DNA from: Bacteroidales bacterium SW299
Lineage (GTDB): Bacteria > Bacteroidota > Bacteroidia > Bacteroidales > Bacteroidaceae
Length of the DNA stretch: 38,340 nucleotides
Reading direction: 5' to 3'
Assembly: GCA_019550975.1 (NCBI GenBank)
Contig: SDWH01000028.1
Span: 1 to 38,340, forward strand
Below the pieces are notes generated by a model. The model had not been told where the DNA came from and did not search any database. It saw only the letters and a list, made by a program, of their open reading frames with translations. Positions 25,190-34,614 of this stretch are shown one piece after another (positions within the stretch are counted from its first letter, which is position 1; each line of letters opens with the position of its first letter). Made by a program: the position numbers and the translations under genes.

Positions 25190-26230
25190 TTATAATTTTG
25201 AATAGATACTATCAAGTTCGTCATTAATTTTTTCTATGGAGAAAATCTTATTGACAAATGAAATAGAATATTCAGACATATTTTGTCTTAATTCAGGGGA
25301 GGTTATGAGGTCTGTTAGCTTTTCTGCAAGCATTATATCATTCCCAAATTCAAAAATGCATACATTCTTTTTTTCTTTTATTACGTCCGGTAGACCTCCG
25401 ACTGGAGTCGAAATGACAGGGATTCCATACCCCCAAGCTTCTAATATAACCATAGGGAAACCTTCTTGATAGGAACACATGCAATAAATAGATGCTTTCT
25501 GGAAATATTGTATTTTATCTTTACCGGTAATATATCCTGTAAAAGTTGTTCTATCGCTTATTTTAAGCTCATCAGCCATTTTTTGAGCCTTTTCTACTTC
25601 ACCGTCTCCGAGGATAATAAGCTTCCAATCTGGAAAGTTGTAATAAATGCGTTGGAAAGCTTTTAATAGGATACTATATCCTTTATTTTCATTAAGGTGA
25701 GCAGCTAATAAGATGGTTTTATCCCTGTTTTGATAAGAGATTGATTCTACAGGTTCATAGGCATTGTATAAAGTCGTAGTAGGTATTGTAATCATAGGAA
25801 ACCATTCTTTGAATTTTTTTTCCCAAGTCTTTGCTAATAGAATGATTAAATTACAATGTTTTAAGCACCATATAAAAAGAGAATTGTGAGTATGGTCAGC
25901 AAGTTGGTTTCCCATATGGATGTGCATGATAATTTTCTTATTACCTAATAAGGCTAAAAGAAATATGGGCATTTGTATTATTAGACATATTTTGTCTGGT
26001 ACAGTATGAAAGTGTATAATATCATATTTCCATATTTTGAATAAAGCAATGACATAAGCTGTTATGCAATACCTTAATTTAAGTAAATAATTACCTTGTA
26101 TTTGTGTACCTAGCCAATAACATGAATATTCGTTCCAGCATGTCATTTTTTTCATAACTTTAATAGCTGAAGCAACGCCGCCGTTACTTTTTTCAGCGGA
26201 GCCTACCATCATGACCTTTTTCTTTCTCAT
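25190..26230 (-). CDS. Glycosyltransferase family 4
   Basis: 346 residues, GT-B fold. The N-terminal GSAEKSNGGVASAIKVMKKM is the glycine-rich GT4 loop, DIIHFHTVPDK a central strand, ILLAAHLNENKGYSILLKAF the start of the C-terminal domain, and SYQEGFPMVILEAWGYGIPVISTPVGGLPD holds the EX7E motif. It is very AT-rich, like the whole 25-33 kb block. It begins 1 nt after the acyltransferase stop and transfers one sugar of the repeat unit. Donor and linkage are unknown. Confidence 0.88.
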   Translation of the reverse strand: MRKKKVMMVGSAEKSNGGVASAIKVMKKMTCWNEYSCYWLGTQIQGNYLLKLRYCITAYVIALFKIWKYDIIHFHTVPDKICLIIQMPIFLLALLGNKKIIMHIHMGNQLADHTHNSLFIWCLKHCNLIILLAKTWEKKFKEWFPMITIPTTTLYNAYEPVESISYQNRDKTILLAAHLNENKGYSILLKAFQRIYYNFPDWKLIILGDGEVEKAQKMADELKISDRTTFTGYITGKDKIQYFQKASIYCMCSYQEGFPMVILEAWGYGIPVISTPVGGLPDVIKEKKNVCIFEFGNDIMLAEKLTDLITSPELRQNMSEYSISFVNKIFSIEKINDELDSIYSKL

Positions 26231-26231
26231 A

Positions 26232-26849
26232 TTATTTCATATTATTCGTTTGTCGACTTTTGATTAAGAATTCTTTTGACAGTCTTTGTCCTTCGGGATA
26301 TAATATGCGTTCATGTTCTAAAATTTCTTCTATTGTAAGTCTATATTTCAAAATTTTTGCCGGAACACCTCCGATAATAGAGTAGGGAGGACATGATTTT
26401 GTTACCACAGCACCTGCAGCAAGAATAGAGCCACGTCCAATTGTTACTCCTTTTAATATTGTGACATTGGCACCGGCCCATACATCATCCTCAATAATTA
26501 CAGGAACATCATTTTCCGGCAATTTATCATGAGAATCCATAATAAATTTTCCAATGACATCCGTTCGGTGATCACCAGTAATGATAGTAGGGTTAGGGCC
26601 GAAAATTACTTTTTTCCCAATTGTAAGTGGTGCTCCAGTGCAATAAAATGTGGAACCTTTAGGAATACTTGAACCATCACCGATACTTAAATTCCAAAGA
26701 CCCTTTAAATCACTGCATGTAGGGCGTAAGTAGACATTTTTCCCACAATACTTCATACTCCGTTTATAGAATGGTAACCATAATTTATCCCATAAATAAG
26801 AAAATGCGAGGCTTATTTTTATCCCCCCCCTGTAAATATATTTTAACAT
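26232..26849 (-). CDS. Hexapeptide-repeat (left-handed beta-helix) acyltransferase
   Basis: 205 residues. Hexapeptide repeats run from about 50 to 175: LSIGDGSSIPKGSTF, PLTIGKKVIFGPNPTIITGDH, VIIEDDVWAGANVTILKGVTIGRGSILAAGAVVTKS and YSIIGGVPAKILKYR. These are typical of maltose/serine-type O-acetyltransferases, with a histidine in GDHR. It probably acetylates a sugar of the repeat unit in the cytoplasm. Codons 7-9 contain an uninterrupted run of eight G on the coding strand (26823-26830), in frame as sequenced. Confidence 0.88.
   Translation of the reverse strand: MLKYIYRGGIKISLAFSYLWDKLWLPFYKRSMKYCGKNVYLRPTCSDLKGLWNLSIGDGSSIPKGSTFYCTGAPLTIGKKVIFGPNPTIITGDHRTDVIGKFIMDSHDKLPENDVPVIIEDDVWAGANVTILKGVTIGRGSILAAGAVVTKSCPPYSIIGGVPAKILKYRLTIEEILEHERILYPEGQRLSKEFLIKSRQTNNMK
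26823..26830 (-). repeat. Poly-G(8) tract in the start of the acyltransferase gene
   Basis: Eight consecutive C on the plus strand read as AGG GGG GGG in codons 7-9 of the acyltransferase. Gain or loss of one base would frameshift almost the whole protein. In a region this AT-rich, such a run is conspicuous and is the classical form of a slipped-strand phase-variation switch. In this sequence the gene is in the ON state. Confidence 0.7.
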
Positions 26850-26994
26850 ATTGCTTTGTTCTTATGACTTTACTGATAATAATATTATTAAATTTTTTGG
26901 TCGTAAAAAGAGATGTTTTTTATTTTTGACTTAAAACACATTTTCGTCATTTCTTTTTTATTAAAAAATCTTGTAATTTGATTTCGCATAAATT

Positions 26995-28269
26995 TCAAGG
27001 CATATTTTTAATATAATTTTTATGATTTCTATTAATCATTTTTTGCGAGATTGTTTTTTGAAAATGTTCTTTTCTTCTATAGACTAATAAGCATAATGCT
27101 AATGCATATATTAGATCTGTATATGGACTGGCACCACCTTGGACTAATTGAAAAATAACTCGCATGGAAAAGATTGCAAAAACAAAGCGCGAATCTTTTT
27201 CATTTTTATTTTTGTATATATATGTGAAGATATAAATGGTACTAAGTATTAAAAAAATAAATCCTAAAATTCCATTTTGCGCTAATGCATCTACATAGCC
27301 ATTGTGACAATAAATTTTAATTCCTGCTTTTTCTTTTTGATAATCTGTTAATTTATCATAACCTTGTCCGGTTAAAAATTGCTGAAAATTGGTGGAATTA
27401 GCCCAAAATTCAATTCCGTTTTTTGCAAATTCTAATCGACCTGAACCCACTTCTTCTTGTTGATTACCTGAGCTGTCTTTATCTGTTATTCGATTATAAA
27501 ATGTTTCATTCGTTTGCATTAAATAATTTATTCCAATGAAACAGATGAAAAATATTGATATGCCTCCTAGAATATATTTTCTATTCATTTTGAATAGCAA
27601 TATGATTAGTCCAATAGTAAACATTGCCCATCCTCCTCTGGCATATGTCATAACTAATGCCCAAATGCCAATTGCGATAAGGAATACATAATATGCTGCT
27701 TTAAGAAACTTTATTTTTTTTTCTTGCTGCAACTTATAAATTATTATGATAAGGCATAAGGATAATATTTCAGATGCACCATGAGATTTTAAAAATAGAC
27801 CACTCGTTTTTCCTGCTTCTGCATACATTTCTTGTACGTTTGGATCTATATAAACTTCTTGGTGTGCTGGGGCTAAAATATGGAACAAAAATGGGATGAA
27901 AGATAAGATTACAAATTGTGAAATATAGAATAAAAGGTTTTTGATTGCCTTTGTATCTTTTAATTTGCTCTTGAGATAATCAAATAAGAATGGAAATGTT
28001 ATAAATCTAATGCAATCTGCTATGGTCAACATTAGTGTGTTGAAAATCCCCGGATTAAATAATTTGATAAATCCATAACTATATGCTAATTTATTAAATT
28101 TATAAGTACGTTTATGCTTAATAATTACATAAATTATCATATAGCCAATCAGTGGCATTTTCCATAATTGTGATAGCTTAATCCCACCAACTTGACGACC
28201 TTCAAAATATAGTATAATAAAGAAAACACAATAAAAAAATATTATTTTTATTATGGTAGAATATTTCAT
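26995..28269 (-). CDS. wzy: O-antigen polymerase/ligase family protein (Wzy)
   Basis: 424 residues with about ten to eleven membrane helices. The family features are a large periplasmic loop with GSGRLEFAKNGIEFW...FLTGQGYDKL and HNGYVDALAQNGILGFIFLIL, and MTYARGGWAMFTIGLIILLF. Wzy polymerises undecaprenyl-linked repeat units on the periplasmic side. It ends 145 nt before the acyltransferase start, across an AT-rich stretch with no recognisable site, and starts 1 nt after the GT2 stop. A flippase gene in the same operon makes polymerase more likely than ligase. Confidence 0.85.
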   Translation of the reverse strand: MKYSTIIKIIFFYCVFFIILYFEGRQVGGIKLSQLWKMPLIGYMIIYVIIKHKRTYKFNKLAYSYGFIKLFNPGIFNTLMLTIADCIRFITFPFLFDYLKSKLKDTKAIKNLLFYISQFVILSFIPFLFHILAPAHQEVYIDPNVQEMYAEAGKTSGLFLKSHGASEILSLCLIIIIYKLQQEKKIKFLKAAYYVFLIAIGIWALVMTYARGGWAMFTIGLIILLFKMNRKYILGGISIFFICFIGINYLMQTNETFYNRITDKDSSGNQQEEVGSGRLEFAKNGIEFWANSTNFQQFLTGQGYDKLTDYQKEKAGIKIYCHNGYVDALAQNGILGFIFLILSTIYIFTYIYKNKNEKDSRFVFAIFSMRVIFQLVQGGASPYTDLIYALALCLLVYRRKEHFQKTISQKMINRNHKNYIKNMP

Positions 28270-28270
28270 C

Positions 28271-29290
28271 TCATTTTCCGTTTTTAAAATAATGATTTGT
28301 AATGTATTTTTTATTATGCAATAAAATTTTGGGAATTATTTGTATACTTTTAGGGAAGGATAACATCACCAAAATTGATAAGATTGTTTTATTAAATAGT
28401 GTTTTACCTTGCTTCTTTAGTAATTGCAATAAGAATAATATTGACCAAAAATTAAAACTTTTTGTTGTGTTCTGCGAAATTGATATTTTTTTGAATAGTT
28501 TTATTAAATAATTTGTCTGTTGAATATTTATTTTTTTATTATTGAATAAAATATCTATGTCATTAGGGTTTATGTTGTAATTTTGACTAATATTTCTTTT
28601 CTTGTATTCATTTATTTGAGTAATTGTTTCTGTTTTATATGTATGAGAAATGCTTGTAGGAGTTAATCTCCATAAGATAATAGGAGTGGTATGATTCCAT
28701 ATTTGAATATTATCTTTGCATAATCTATTCCATAGATCAAAATCCTCAAAGTGTATGACTTTATTTGTGTCATTATATTTGTATTTTTTTAGTATGTCAG
28801 CCTTAATAAATATACCAGGATGTGATATACAGTTATCAAATAATATAATATTAGCAACATCTTTGGGGTGCAGAAAAAGTTTACTTTTTTCATTATGATA
28901 TATTTTCTTTCCGTCATCACTAAGATATAGCAAATGTCCAGATACGACATCGGCATCATGAGTAGTAATAAAATTATATTGTATTTCTAGCCAATTGGGT
29001 AATGCGACATCATCTGCATCCATTCTAGCGATATACTTTCCTTTGGCTAAATCAACACCTTTGTTTAATGTTTTGATTAATTTCAGGTTTATTTCGTTTT
29101 CTATATAAACAATTCTCTTATCAGAATATGATAATATAATTTCTTTTGTATTGTCGTTACTGCCATCATTGATAATAATCAACTCGAAATCGGCTAAAGT
29201 TTGTTGTAAAACACTATCAATTGCTTCTTTAATATATTTAGAAGCATTATAAGCTGGCAATAATATACTAATTAGTGGCATATGCTTCAT
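28271..29290 (-). CDS. Glycosyltransferase family 2
   Basis: 339 residues. The GT-A N-terminal domain is clear: ISILLPAYNASKYIKEAIDSVLQQTL, ELIIINDGSNDNT, NKGVDLAKGKYIARMDADDVALPNW with the metal-binding DAD motif, and HFEDFDLWNRL with the catalytic-base-type acidic residues. The C-terminal third is lysine- and asparagine-rich and may associate with the membrane. It is extremely AT-rich, consistent with horizontal origin of the central block. It lies between the pyruvyl transferase (22 nt) and Wzy (1 nt). Confidence 0.9.
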   Translation of the reverse strand: MKHMPLISILLPAYNASKYIKEAIDSVLQQTLADFELIIINDGSNDNTKEIILSYSDKRIVYIENEINLKLIKTLNKGVDLAKGKYIARMDADDVALPNWLEIQYNFITTHDADVVSGHLLYLSDDGKKIYHNEKSKLFLHPKDVANIILFDNCISHPGIFIKADILKKYKYNDTNKVIHFEDFDLWNRLCKDNIQIWNHTTPIILWRLTPTSISHTYKTETITQINEYKKRNISQNYNINPNDIDILFNNKKINIQQTNYLIKLFKKISISQNTTKSFNFWSILFLLQLLKKQGKTLFNKTILSILVMLSFPKSIQIIPKILLHNKKYITNHYFKNGK

Positions 29291-29312
29291 ATTTTATGAT
29301 ATCTGTTTATTT

Positions 29313-30434
29313 TTAAAATAGTGCACTATTAAGAGCTTGCTTTGATTCGTTAATATAGTTATTCACTTTGTTTATTATTTCTTGCGCATAGGGACTTTTA
29401 AAAGTTATATTTGGTTGTTCATTATCATTTTGAATGCCATATTGCTGCAGTCCGAGTATTGTTAATATATCTTGAATTCTATTATCTTTTTGTTGTTTAT
29501 TAGGTAGGATAGAGGTGAAATTTTTCCTATAAATTAGGGAAAACATAGTTCCGTGAAAAGAACTAGTTATGACATGTTTTGCGTTTTTTATCAAATATAT
29601 AAATTCACATGGGCCAATATTATTAGGGATTGTGTAGTCACATTTATATTCTATGTGACAATCACCTAAAAATACAGTTTTACATTTATAATGTCTTATT
29701 GCTATTCGAATGATTGAAGACATTGCAGGTTCAGGTATAAATGCATATCCTAATGCGTATATCAGAATATAATCGTCTTTGATATTTATGGATGAATCTT
29801 TAGCTAATTCATCATATTCATTGGCTTGTAGTAATAGGGTTGGATCACATGTACATTTTTGTACAATTGTAGGAGGTAAATCTAATTCTTTTAAAATGTT
29901 TAGCCCAGAAAATTCCCTCACCCCAATAAAAGAATATTCTAATAATCTGTTACGAATTATATTTTTGTATTGCGTTGGTAATGAAGGTAATGTAAAACTA
30001 GCACTAAAAGCAATTTTCTTTTTTTCAGGCGGTGCAAATGTACAATACATTACAGGGTCGTTGTAAAGTGTTTTTAAGTTCCAAACTTGATCAGATCCAG
30101 TTATGTATATATCATATATAGGTGGGTCAGTATAAATTTGATGAATACTACGATATTGTTTGGGAGATAAGTGAAAATACTTGCTATAAAATAGTTGAAA
30201 TCTTTTTCTCTTTTGGATTTGATGACTGTTAAAGAGGGTTAGAATCTTTTTAAGTGTCCGTTTGGCTTTTTGTAATATTGATTCTTGTTTGAAATGAAAT
30301 TTGTTGGGGTAGATATAGTCAATAAGTTCTACATCATAATTCGTGCTTCTTTTTAAATAATATTGCAATGCATATGCCTGTAGTGCAGATCCATAATTAG
30401 GAACTTTATGTAGAGTAATTATTCCAATTTTCAT
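29313..30434 (-). CDS. Polysaccharide pyruvyl transferase family protein
   Basis: 373 residues. Family features are IGIITLHKVPNYGSALQAYALQYYL at the N-terminus, DIYITGSDQVWNL, SFTLPSLP, and near the C-terminus KNAKHVITSSFHGTMFSLIYRKNF with the conserved histidine. Members add ketal pyruvate from PEP to a sugar, giving the polymer negative charge, though some homologues have other roles. It overlaps the upstream Fe-S protein gene by 4 nt; the two are a frequent pair in Bacteroides capsule loci. Confidence 0.88.
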   Translation of the reverse strand: MKIGIITLHKVPNYGSALQAYALQYYLKRSTNYDVELIDYIYPNKFHFKQESILQKAKRTLKKILTLFNSHQIQKRKRFQLFYSKYFHLSPKQYRSIHQIYTDPPIYDIYITGSDQVWNLKTLYNDPVMYCTFAPPEKKKIAFSASFTLPSLPTQYKNIIRNRLLEYSFIGVREFSGLNILKELDLPPTIVQKCTCDPTLLLQANEYDELAKDSSINIKDDYILIYALGYAFIPEPAMSSIIRIAIRHYKCKTVFLGDCHIEYKCDYTIPNNIGPCEFIYLIKNAKHVITSSFHGTMFSLIYRKNFTSILPNKQQKDNRIQDILTILGLQQYGIQNDNEQPNITFKSPYAQEIINKVNNYINESKQALNSALF

Positions 30435-31630
30435 AATGTACTAATAATTTTATGAAGTTTCCTTACAATTCTTTTTGGTAAATGTAATAGAGCTTCTATT
30501 GAAAATATAAATTTAAGAGGATTATTTATTTCTTTTTTATTCCGTAGTATATAGAATGCAATTGGAGAAAGATAAGCTTTCCGGCAATTGGATTGTAATT
30601 GCCCTTCAGCTACAGTTGTAAATGGTTGGGGTATTAAGTTGCAGTTTGTATCTAATAGTGTCATTTCTCCTTTATTTGTAAATGCAATTGCTGCACTTAT
30701 TCCGTTTTCATCATTCTTATAAGTTTCCCCCCATAAATCTCCAATTCTAATATCTGCCGATGAATTTGCATATTTGTACTTGCATTTTAGTCTGCATGCT
30801 GGATTGCTGCAGAAATCACCTAAAAATAATTTGTAAAAAATATCTCCTTGAGAAAGTCTGGAATTATAAAAACCTTTTTTTCCCCTTATTAACATATTGT
30901 AAGAGTCGTGCCAGTCTATTTTTTCTCCAGTCTTTTCACCATCCATTGATATGGCCCATGAATCATGCCAGCCTGTAAATTTATTACGCCAAGATGCATA
31001 TGTTATTTTCCCGATTTTTTTTTCGACCATTTCAATATATCTTTTCCATGCAAGCATTGAAGGAACGCCGTGGCAAAAGAAATCAAGTAGAATGAAATTG
31101 TCTTCACAGTGAAATTTTTGGATATATCTACGGAAAGAATCAATTTGGCATGGAGTTCCTGTTATAAGATATTTTTCTTTTCGGTTTATGCTCTTAAATG
31201 CATCTACGGTGTAACTTTGAATATATTTACTTCCGATACTGGGTATTAATTCTTCTATAGTTGATGCAATATAATGTTCCGCAATTTCCTTGGTAGGATT
31301 ATAACGGACTCCACAGACTTTGTAACCATTATTGATTAAAGTTCTTCCTATTTCAAAGCCGACACCACCCGATGAGCATTTTCTGCGGACAGCATCTTCT
31401 TTACTCCAGGCAGCATAACTGTTTATAGGAGAGTTTTGTGTACTTAATTTGTCATGCGAGTATGAACATACTTCAAGGCAAAGTCCACAATTGATGCATT
31501 TTTCAATTTCACTGATTTGAGGTTCATAGAATCCATCTTTATTTAAAGATATTGTTATGATTTTTTTACTGCATGCTATTGCGCATACTCCACACCCATA
31601 ACAGTTCTTTATGTTCGATATATTATTCAT
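30431..31630 (-). CDS. Coenzyme F420 hydrogenase/dehydrogenase beta-subunit-like Fe-S protein
   Basis: 399 residues. Two 4Fe-4S ferredoxin motifs lie at the N-terminus (CYGCGVCAIACSKK and CINCGLCLEVCS). The F420-hydrogenase beta-subunit-like domain follows, with RRKCSSGGVGFEIGRTLI, YLITGTPCQIDSFRRYI and FFCHGVPSMLAWKRY, then further cysteines (CSNPACRLKCKYK). Such proteins are common in surface-polysaccharide loci, but their reaction there is not settled; a redox modification of a sugar is likely. Overlaps of 4 nt with wzx and with the pyruvyl transferase show strict co-translation. Confidence 0.88.
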   Translation of the reverse strand: MNNISNIKNCYGCGVCAIACSKKIITISLNKDGFYEPQISEIEKCINCGLCLEVCSYSHDKLSTQNSPINSYAAWSKEDAVRRKCSSGGVGFEIGRTLINNGYKVCGVRYNPTKEIAEHYIASTIEELIPSIGSKYIQSYTVDAFKSINRKEKYLITGTPCQIDSFRRYIQKFHCEDNFILLDFFCHGVPSMLAWKRYIEMVEKKIGKITYASWRNKFTGWHDSWAISMDGEKTGEKIDWHDSYNMLIRGKKGFYNSRLSQGDIFYKLFLGDFCSNPACRLKCKYKYANSSADIRIGDLWGETYKNDENGISAAIAFTNKGEMTLLDTNCNLIPQPFTTVAEGQLQSNCRKAYLSPIAFYILRNKKEINNPLKFIFSIEALLHLPKRIVRKLHKIISTL

Positions 31631-33153
31631 TTTTTCTGAAATTTTCTTGTTATAATTTGTTTAATTGTCGTCTTTTCGTTTTGACTTAAACCTAATGTAT
31701 ATATAAAGATTGTTGTTAGTGCTATACTGGTCAATGTTGTAATAAATAATCCGTTCCAGTTTTTGTAGATTGTGCTCAGATAAATTGGTAGTGGAAGTGA
31801 TACTATGGTTACAATGATAATTTTTATAATGACTTTATATATAAAATTATGTATGGGCAGATTTATGATAGGTTTTAAGTAAATGATTCTGGCTATTAGT
31901 GTCACTGCGTTTAGAAGTACTCTTATAATGAATACGTAAACAGGAGAAAATCCTAATTTCATGAGAATAAATGAGAGTGGGATATTTAATAGAATCAAAC
32001 AGCCTATGAGAATCTGATAATTTCTGATTTTTCCTGTTGCTTGTACAGATATCCATAATGGACCAGATATTGCATCGAATAAGGTGAAGATAATCATTAA
32101 TTGGGTGAATTCGACTGTATATTTAGGAACATTGTCCAACCATACTTCTAGTATAAATTCACAATTTATCAGAATTGGAGTAGAAATAAAAAGCATCAGG
32201 AAGTATGAAAATTTTGATGTGCTGAATATCAAATTCATAAAATATCTTCTGTCATTATTAGCATACGATTTTATTAATTGTGGATTGAAAGCTGTTTGGA
32301 AATTTGTTAAGAAACTATTAATAGCTGTATTTACTTGATTGCATATCCCGACTGCTGCATTAACTGTAACGCCGCAAAAAATGTTTATAATTAAATTTAG
32401 TCCTTGTTGCGCTGAAACATTGGCAAGCCCTCCGATTAGACTCCATCCTGAGAATCCTATAAATTCTTTGAATAGTTTTTGATCCCAAAAGAACACATAT
32501 CGAGTTATAGGAAATTTTTTATTGCAATAAAACTTATATAATAAATTTATAATTCCAACAACAAGAAACAATAGGAAAGAGTACATTATCAGATGGTCAC
32601 TTTTATAAAGGACTAATATAAAAACGATTAGTAATTTTAGTATAGCTTCTATAATACTTATCCATGCATAGAAGGACATTTTCTCATATGCTATAATTGA
32701 TGCGTTATATGGAACACGAATAATTTGGAGAATACAAGTAGCTATGGCCAGTTGATATGTCCATATTGCTGCACTCATTCTTGAGGATGGTATGTTTAAT
32801 TGTGTGATGACAAACCATAGCCCTATTGTTTCTGCTGCAATAAGAACAATGATAGATATGATAAAATGAGATGTCATGCTCATACTAAAAATACGACTGA
32901 CTTCTTTTTCGTCATTTTTGCCTAAAGAAAAGTTCAGATATCGTTGAGTAGCTGATGCCATGGCATTATTTAAGAAAGTAAATAATACTACAACACCGGC
33001 TACAACATTATAAATTCCAAAATCTTCTACTCCTAATGCTTCAAGAATTACCCTTGATGTATATAGGGTAACCCCCATAATTAAGAACATTCGGAGGTAT
33101 AGCAGCAATGTATTCTTAGCTATCCGTTTATTATTTTCAGCACTATTTGTCAT
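31627..33153 (-). CDS. wzx: Polysaccharide flippase, Wzx/MATE-like
   Basis: 508 residues with about 14 membrane helices, in the normal range for Wzx. The N-terminal segment KNTLLLYLRMFLIMGVTLYTSRVILEALGVEDFGIYNVVAG is typical of Bacteroides capsule flippases, and GGLANVSAQQGLNLIINIFCGV lies mid-protein. It moves undecaprenyl-linked repeat units across the inner membrane. It begins 17 nt after the AbiH gene with no visible promoter, so it depends on read-through across the AbiH module. It overlaps the Fe-S gene by 4 nt. Confidence 0.9.
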   Translation of the reverse strand: MTNSAENNKRIAKNTLLLYLRMFLIMGVTLYTSRVILEALGVEDFGIYNVVAGVVVLFTFLNNAMASATQRYLNFSLGKNDEKEVSRIFSMSMTSHFIISIIVLIAAETIGLWFVITQLNIPSSRMSAAIWTYQLAIATCILQIIRVPYNASIIAYEKMSFYAWISIIEAILKLLIVFILVLYKSDHLIMYSFLLFLVVGIINLLYKFYCNKKFPITRYVFFWDQKLFKEFIGFSGWSLIGGLANVSAQQGLNLIINIFCGVTVNAAVGICNQVNTAINSFLTNFQTAFNPQLIKSYANNDRRYFMNLIFSTSKFSYFLMLFISTPILINCEFILEVWLDNVPKYTVEFTQLMIIFTLFDAISGPLWISVQATGKIRNYQILIGCLILLNIPLSFILMKLGFSPVYVFIIRVLLNAVTLIARIIYLKPIINLPIHNFIYKVIIKIIIVTIVSLPLPIYLSTIYKNWNGLFITTLTSIALTTIFIYTLGLSQNEKTTIKQIITRKFQKK

Positions 33154-33170
33154 ATATTTTTATTATTCCA

Positions 33171-34100
33171 CTAAAACATATCTGCTATTCTGCGCAAATT
33201 CCTTGCATCTTCTTCTTCACTGGTCTGTCGGAGATGCTCGAAAAATTGCATTAGCTTGTCGCTCTTCCCGTTTTTTGTGCAGATAACCTGAAAGTCATTA
33301 AGACTGAACAGCAGGCTGGTTTTGCGGTCGTTCATGTTGCGAAGCTGCTCCAGTATGCTGATCCTTGAGCTGTCATCATACGTGAAAATCGTTATCTTTT
33401 TGCCTTTCTCACGGGGCATGTTCTCATCGCACTGGTTGCGGAAGAACTGCCTGAAGTAGTGGTAGTCGTTCTGCCCCAATGAATGGCCGAAGAATACCAC
33501 TTCGTCTGCATCAAGCAAATCATATTGGATGTGGTGCGACTCATAGTGGGGGCTAAACGTTTTGTAGAGGAACGAGTAGCCGTCCATCAGGTCACTTTCA
33601 TCTTCCACGCCTAATATAATGGAATTGTCTTTCAGGCACCCGTGTACATGTTCGTAGTTAAATTTCTCGGCAATGCCAATTTCTTTTGCTATATGATGCA
33701 AGTCTGTATAATTGAAGGAGTAAATCACATCAAACTTACCGTTGGAAATGACAGCCTTGAGTACCTGGGATGCAACAGAGTCACGATTGATGGGGTGTTG
33801 TTGCTCTTCATTCAAATAGTAGCTCAGGGATCTGGTGAGTTCATCAAACGTTTGCTTGTCATCGTCAGGACTTAAAGAAGGCACTAAATAGTTTCTATTG
33901 GATTCCTTCTTGGCATATTCGAGCAACGATTTCTCCAGATCGAACCATTTGTCTGTTTCTTTTTGGTGTTCAAGATGCCCTTTCAGTCCGGAAAAGGTAT
34001 AATCCCGTTTCCAGTAATTGCTTCTGGCAAAATCAGAATATCGGGTTTTCCAACCTAAATCCAGGTCGAATCCGTTTCCTATGATGAAAACCTTGCTCAT
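33171..34100 (-). CDS. AbiH family abortive-infection protein
   Basis: 309 residues. The N-terminal KVFIIGNGFDLDLGWKTRYSDF is the AbiH hallmark. Further family-like segments are FDVIYSFNYTDL, NYEHVHGCLKDNSIILGVED and VVFFGHSLGQNDYHYFRQFF. AbiH proteins block phage growth by abortive infection in lactococci and are widespread; the mechanism is poorly known. It lies 51 nt after a broken membrane-protein gene and an S24 peptidase gene, which together form a unit inserted between rfbD and wzx. Confidence 0.85.
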   Translation of the reverse strand: MSKVFIIGNGFDLDLGWKTRYSDFARSNYWKRDYTFSGLKGHLEHQKETDKWFDLEKSLLEYAKKESNRNYLVPSLSPDDDKQTFDELTRSLSYYLNEEQQHPINRDSVASQVLKAVISNGKFDVIYSFNYTDLHHIAKEIGIAEKFNYEHVHGCLKDNSIILGVEDESDLMDGYSFLYKTFSPHYESHHIQYDLLDADEVVFFGHSLGQNDYHYFRQFFRNQCDENMPREKGKKITIFTYDDSSRISILEQLRNMNDRKTSLLFSLNDFQVICTKNGKSDKLMQFFEHLRQTSEEEDARNLRRIADMF

Positions 34101-34151
34101 ATTGATTTGTTCGATTTTGGTGATAGGGGCTTAATCAGTGATTCATGTTCT

Positions 34152-34608
34152 CTATTCCAGCAGATTGCGTAATTCCTTTGTTTTGTTCTTTATATATCTT
34201 ATTCTTGATTTTCTTATGCAGATCAGGAGGCAAATCCTGAATGCCATAGTCAATATGGGAGTCATTGGCAACAGGATAAACAGCAATAGGTAAAAATTAA
34301 TGTCAAAACATTCGATGACTGCGTTGAAGTAGTATAATATTACAATGACAAACATAGATACCATCATCCACGACATTGAGATGGCCAGTGAGGACAGATA
34401 GCCGAGAAAGTAATCTGTCTTTCCTGCATCTTTGGGTCGTAGCTCCAGCTTCGTTCAATGTAGATTGGGCTTTTTCCTGAATAAACTCCAGTATTCTGTT
34501 TTGTAATTTGACGGCTAATGAACCTTTATCTATAAAGATAAGTGCCAGATCTATCGCTGCCATCATCTGAATGTATGAAAGAAAGTGTCCGAAAAAAGAA
34601 TAGTCCAT
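34152..34608 (-). pseudogene. Membrane protein gene with a one-base frameshift
   Basis: Two frames together read as one protein of about 151 residues. The first part begins MDYSFFGHFLSYIQMMAAIDLALIF and runs to NEAGATT. The second continues KDAGKTDYFLGYLSSLAISMSW with two strong membrane helices and a basic end (RKSRIRYIKNKTKELRNLLE). The frames join if one base is removed from the GGG at 34434-34436 (CCC on the coding strand). It starts 6 nt after the S24 gene and precedes AbiH by 51 nt. It is either truly broken or a sequencing error. No family is recognised. Confidence 0.6.
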
Positions 34609-34614
34609 GCGTTT

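Noticed and set aside
26850..26994. Possible promoter or terminator between wzy and the acyltransferase
   Set aside because: The stretch is only AT-rich with a short AATAATATTATT palindrome; no TAnnTTTG box or hairpin with T-run is seen.
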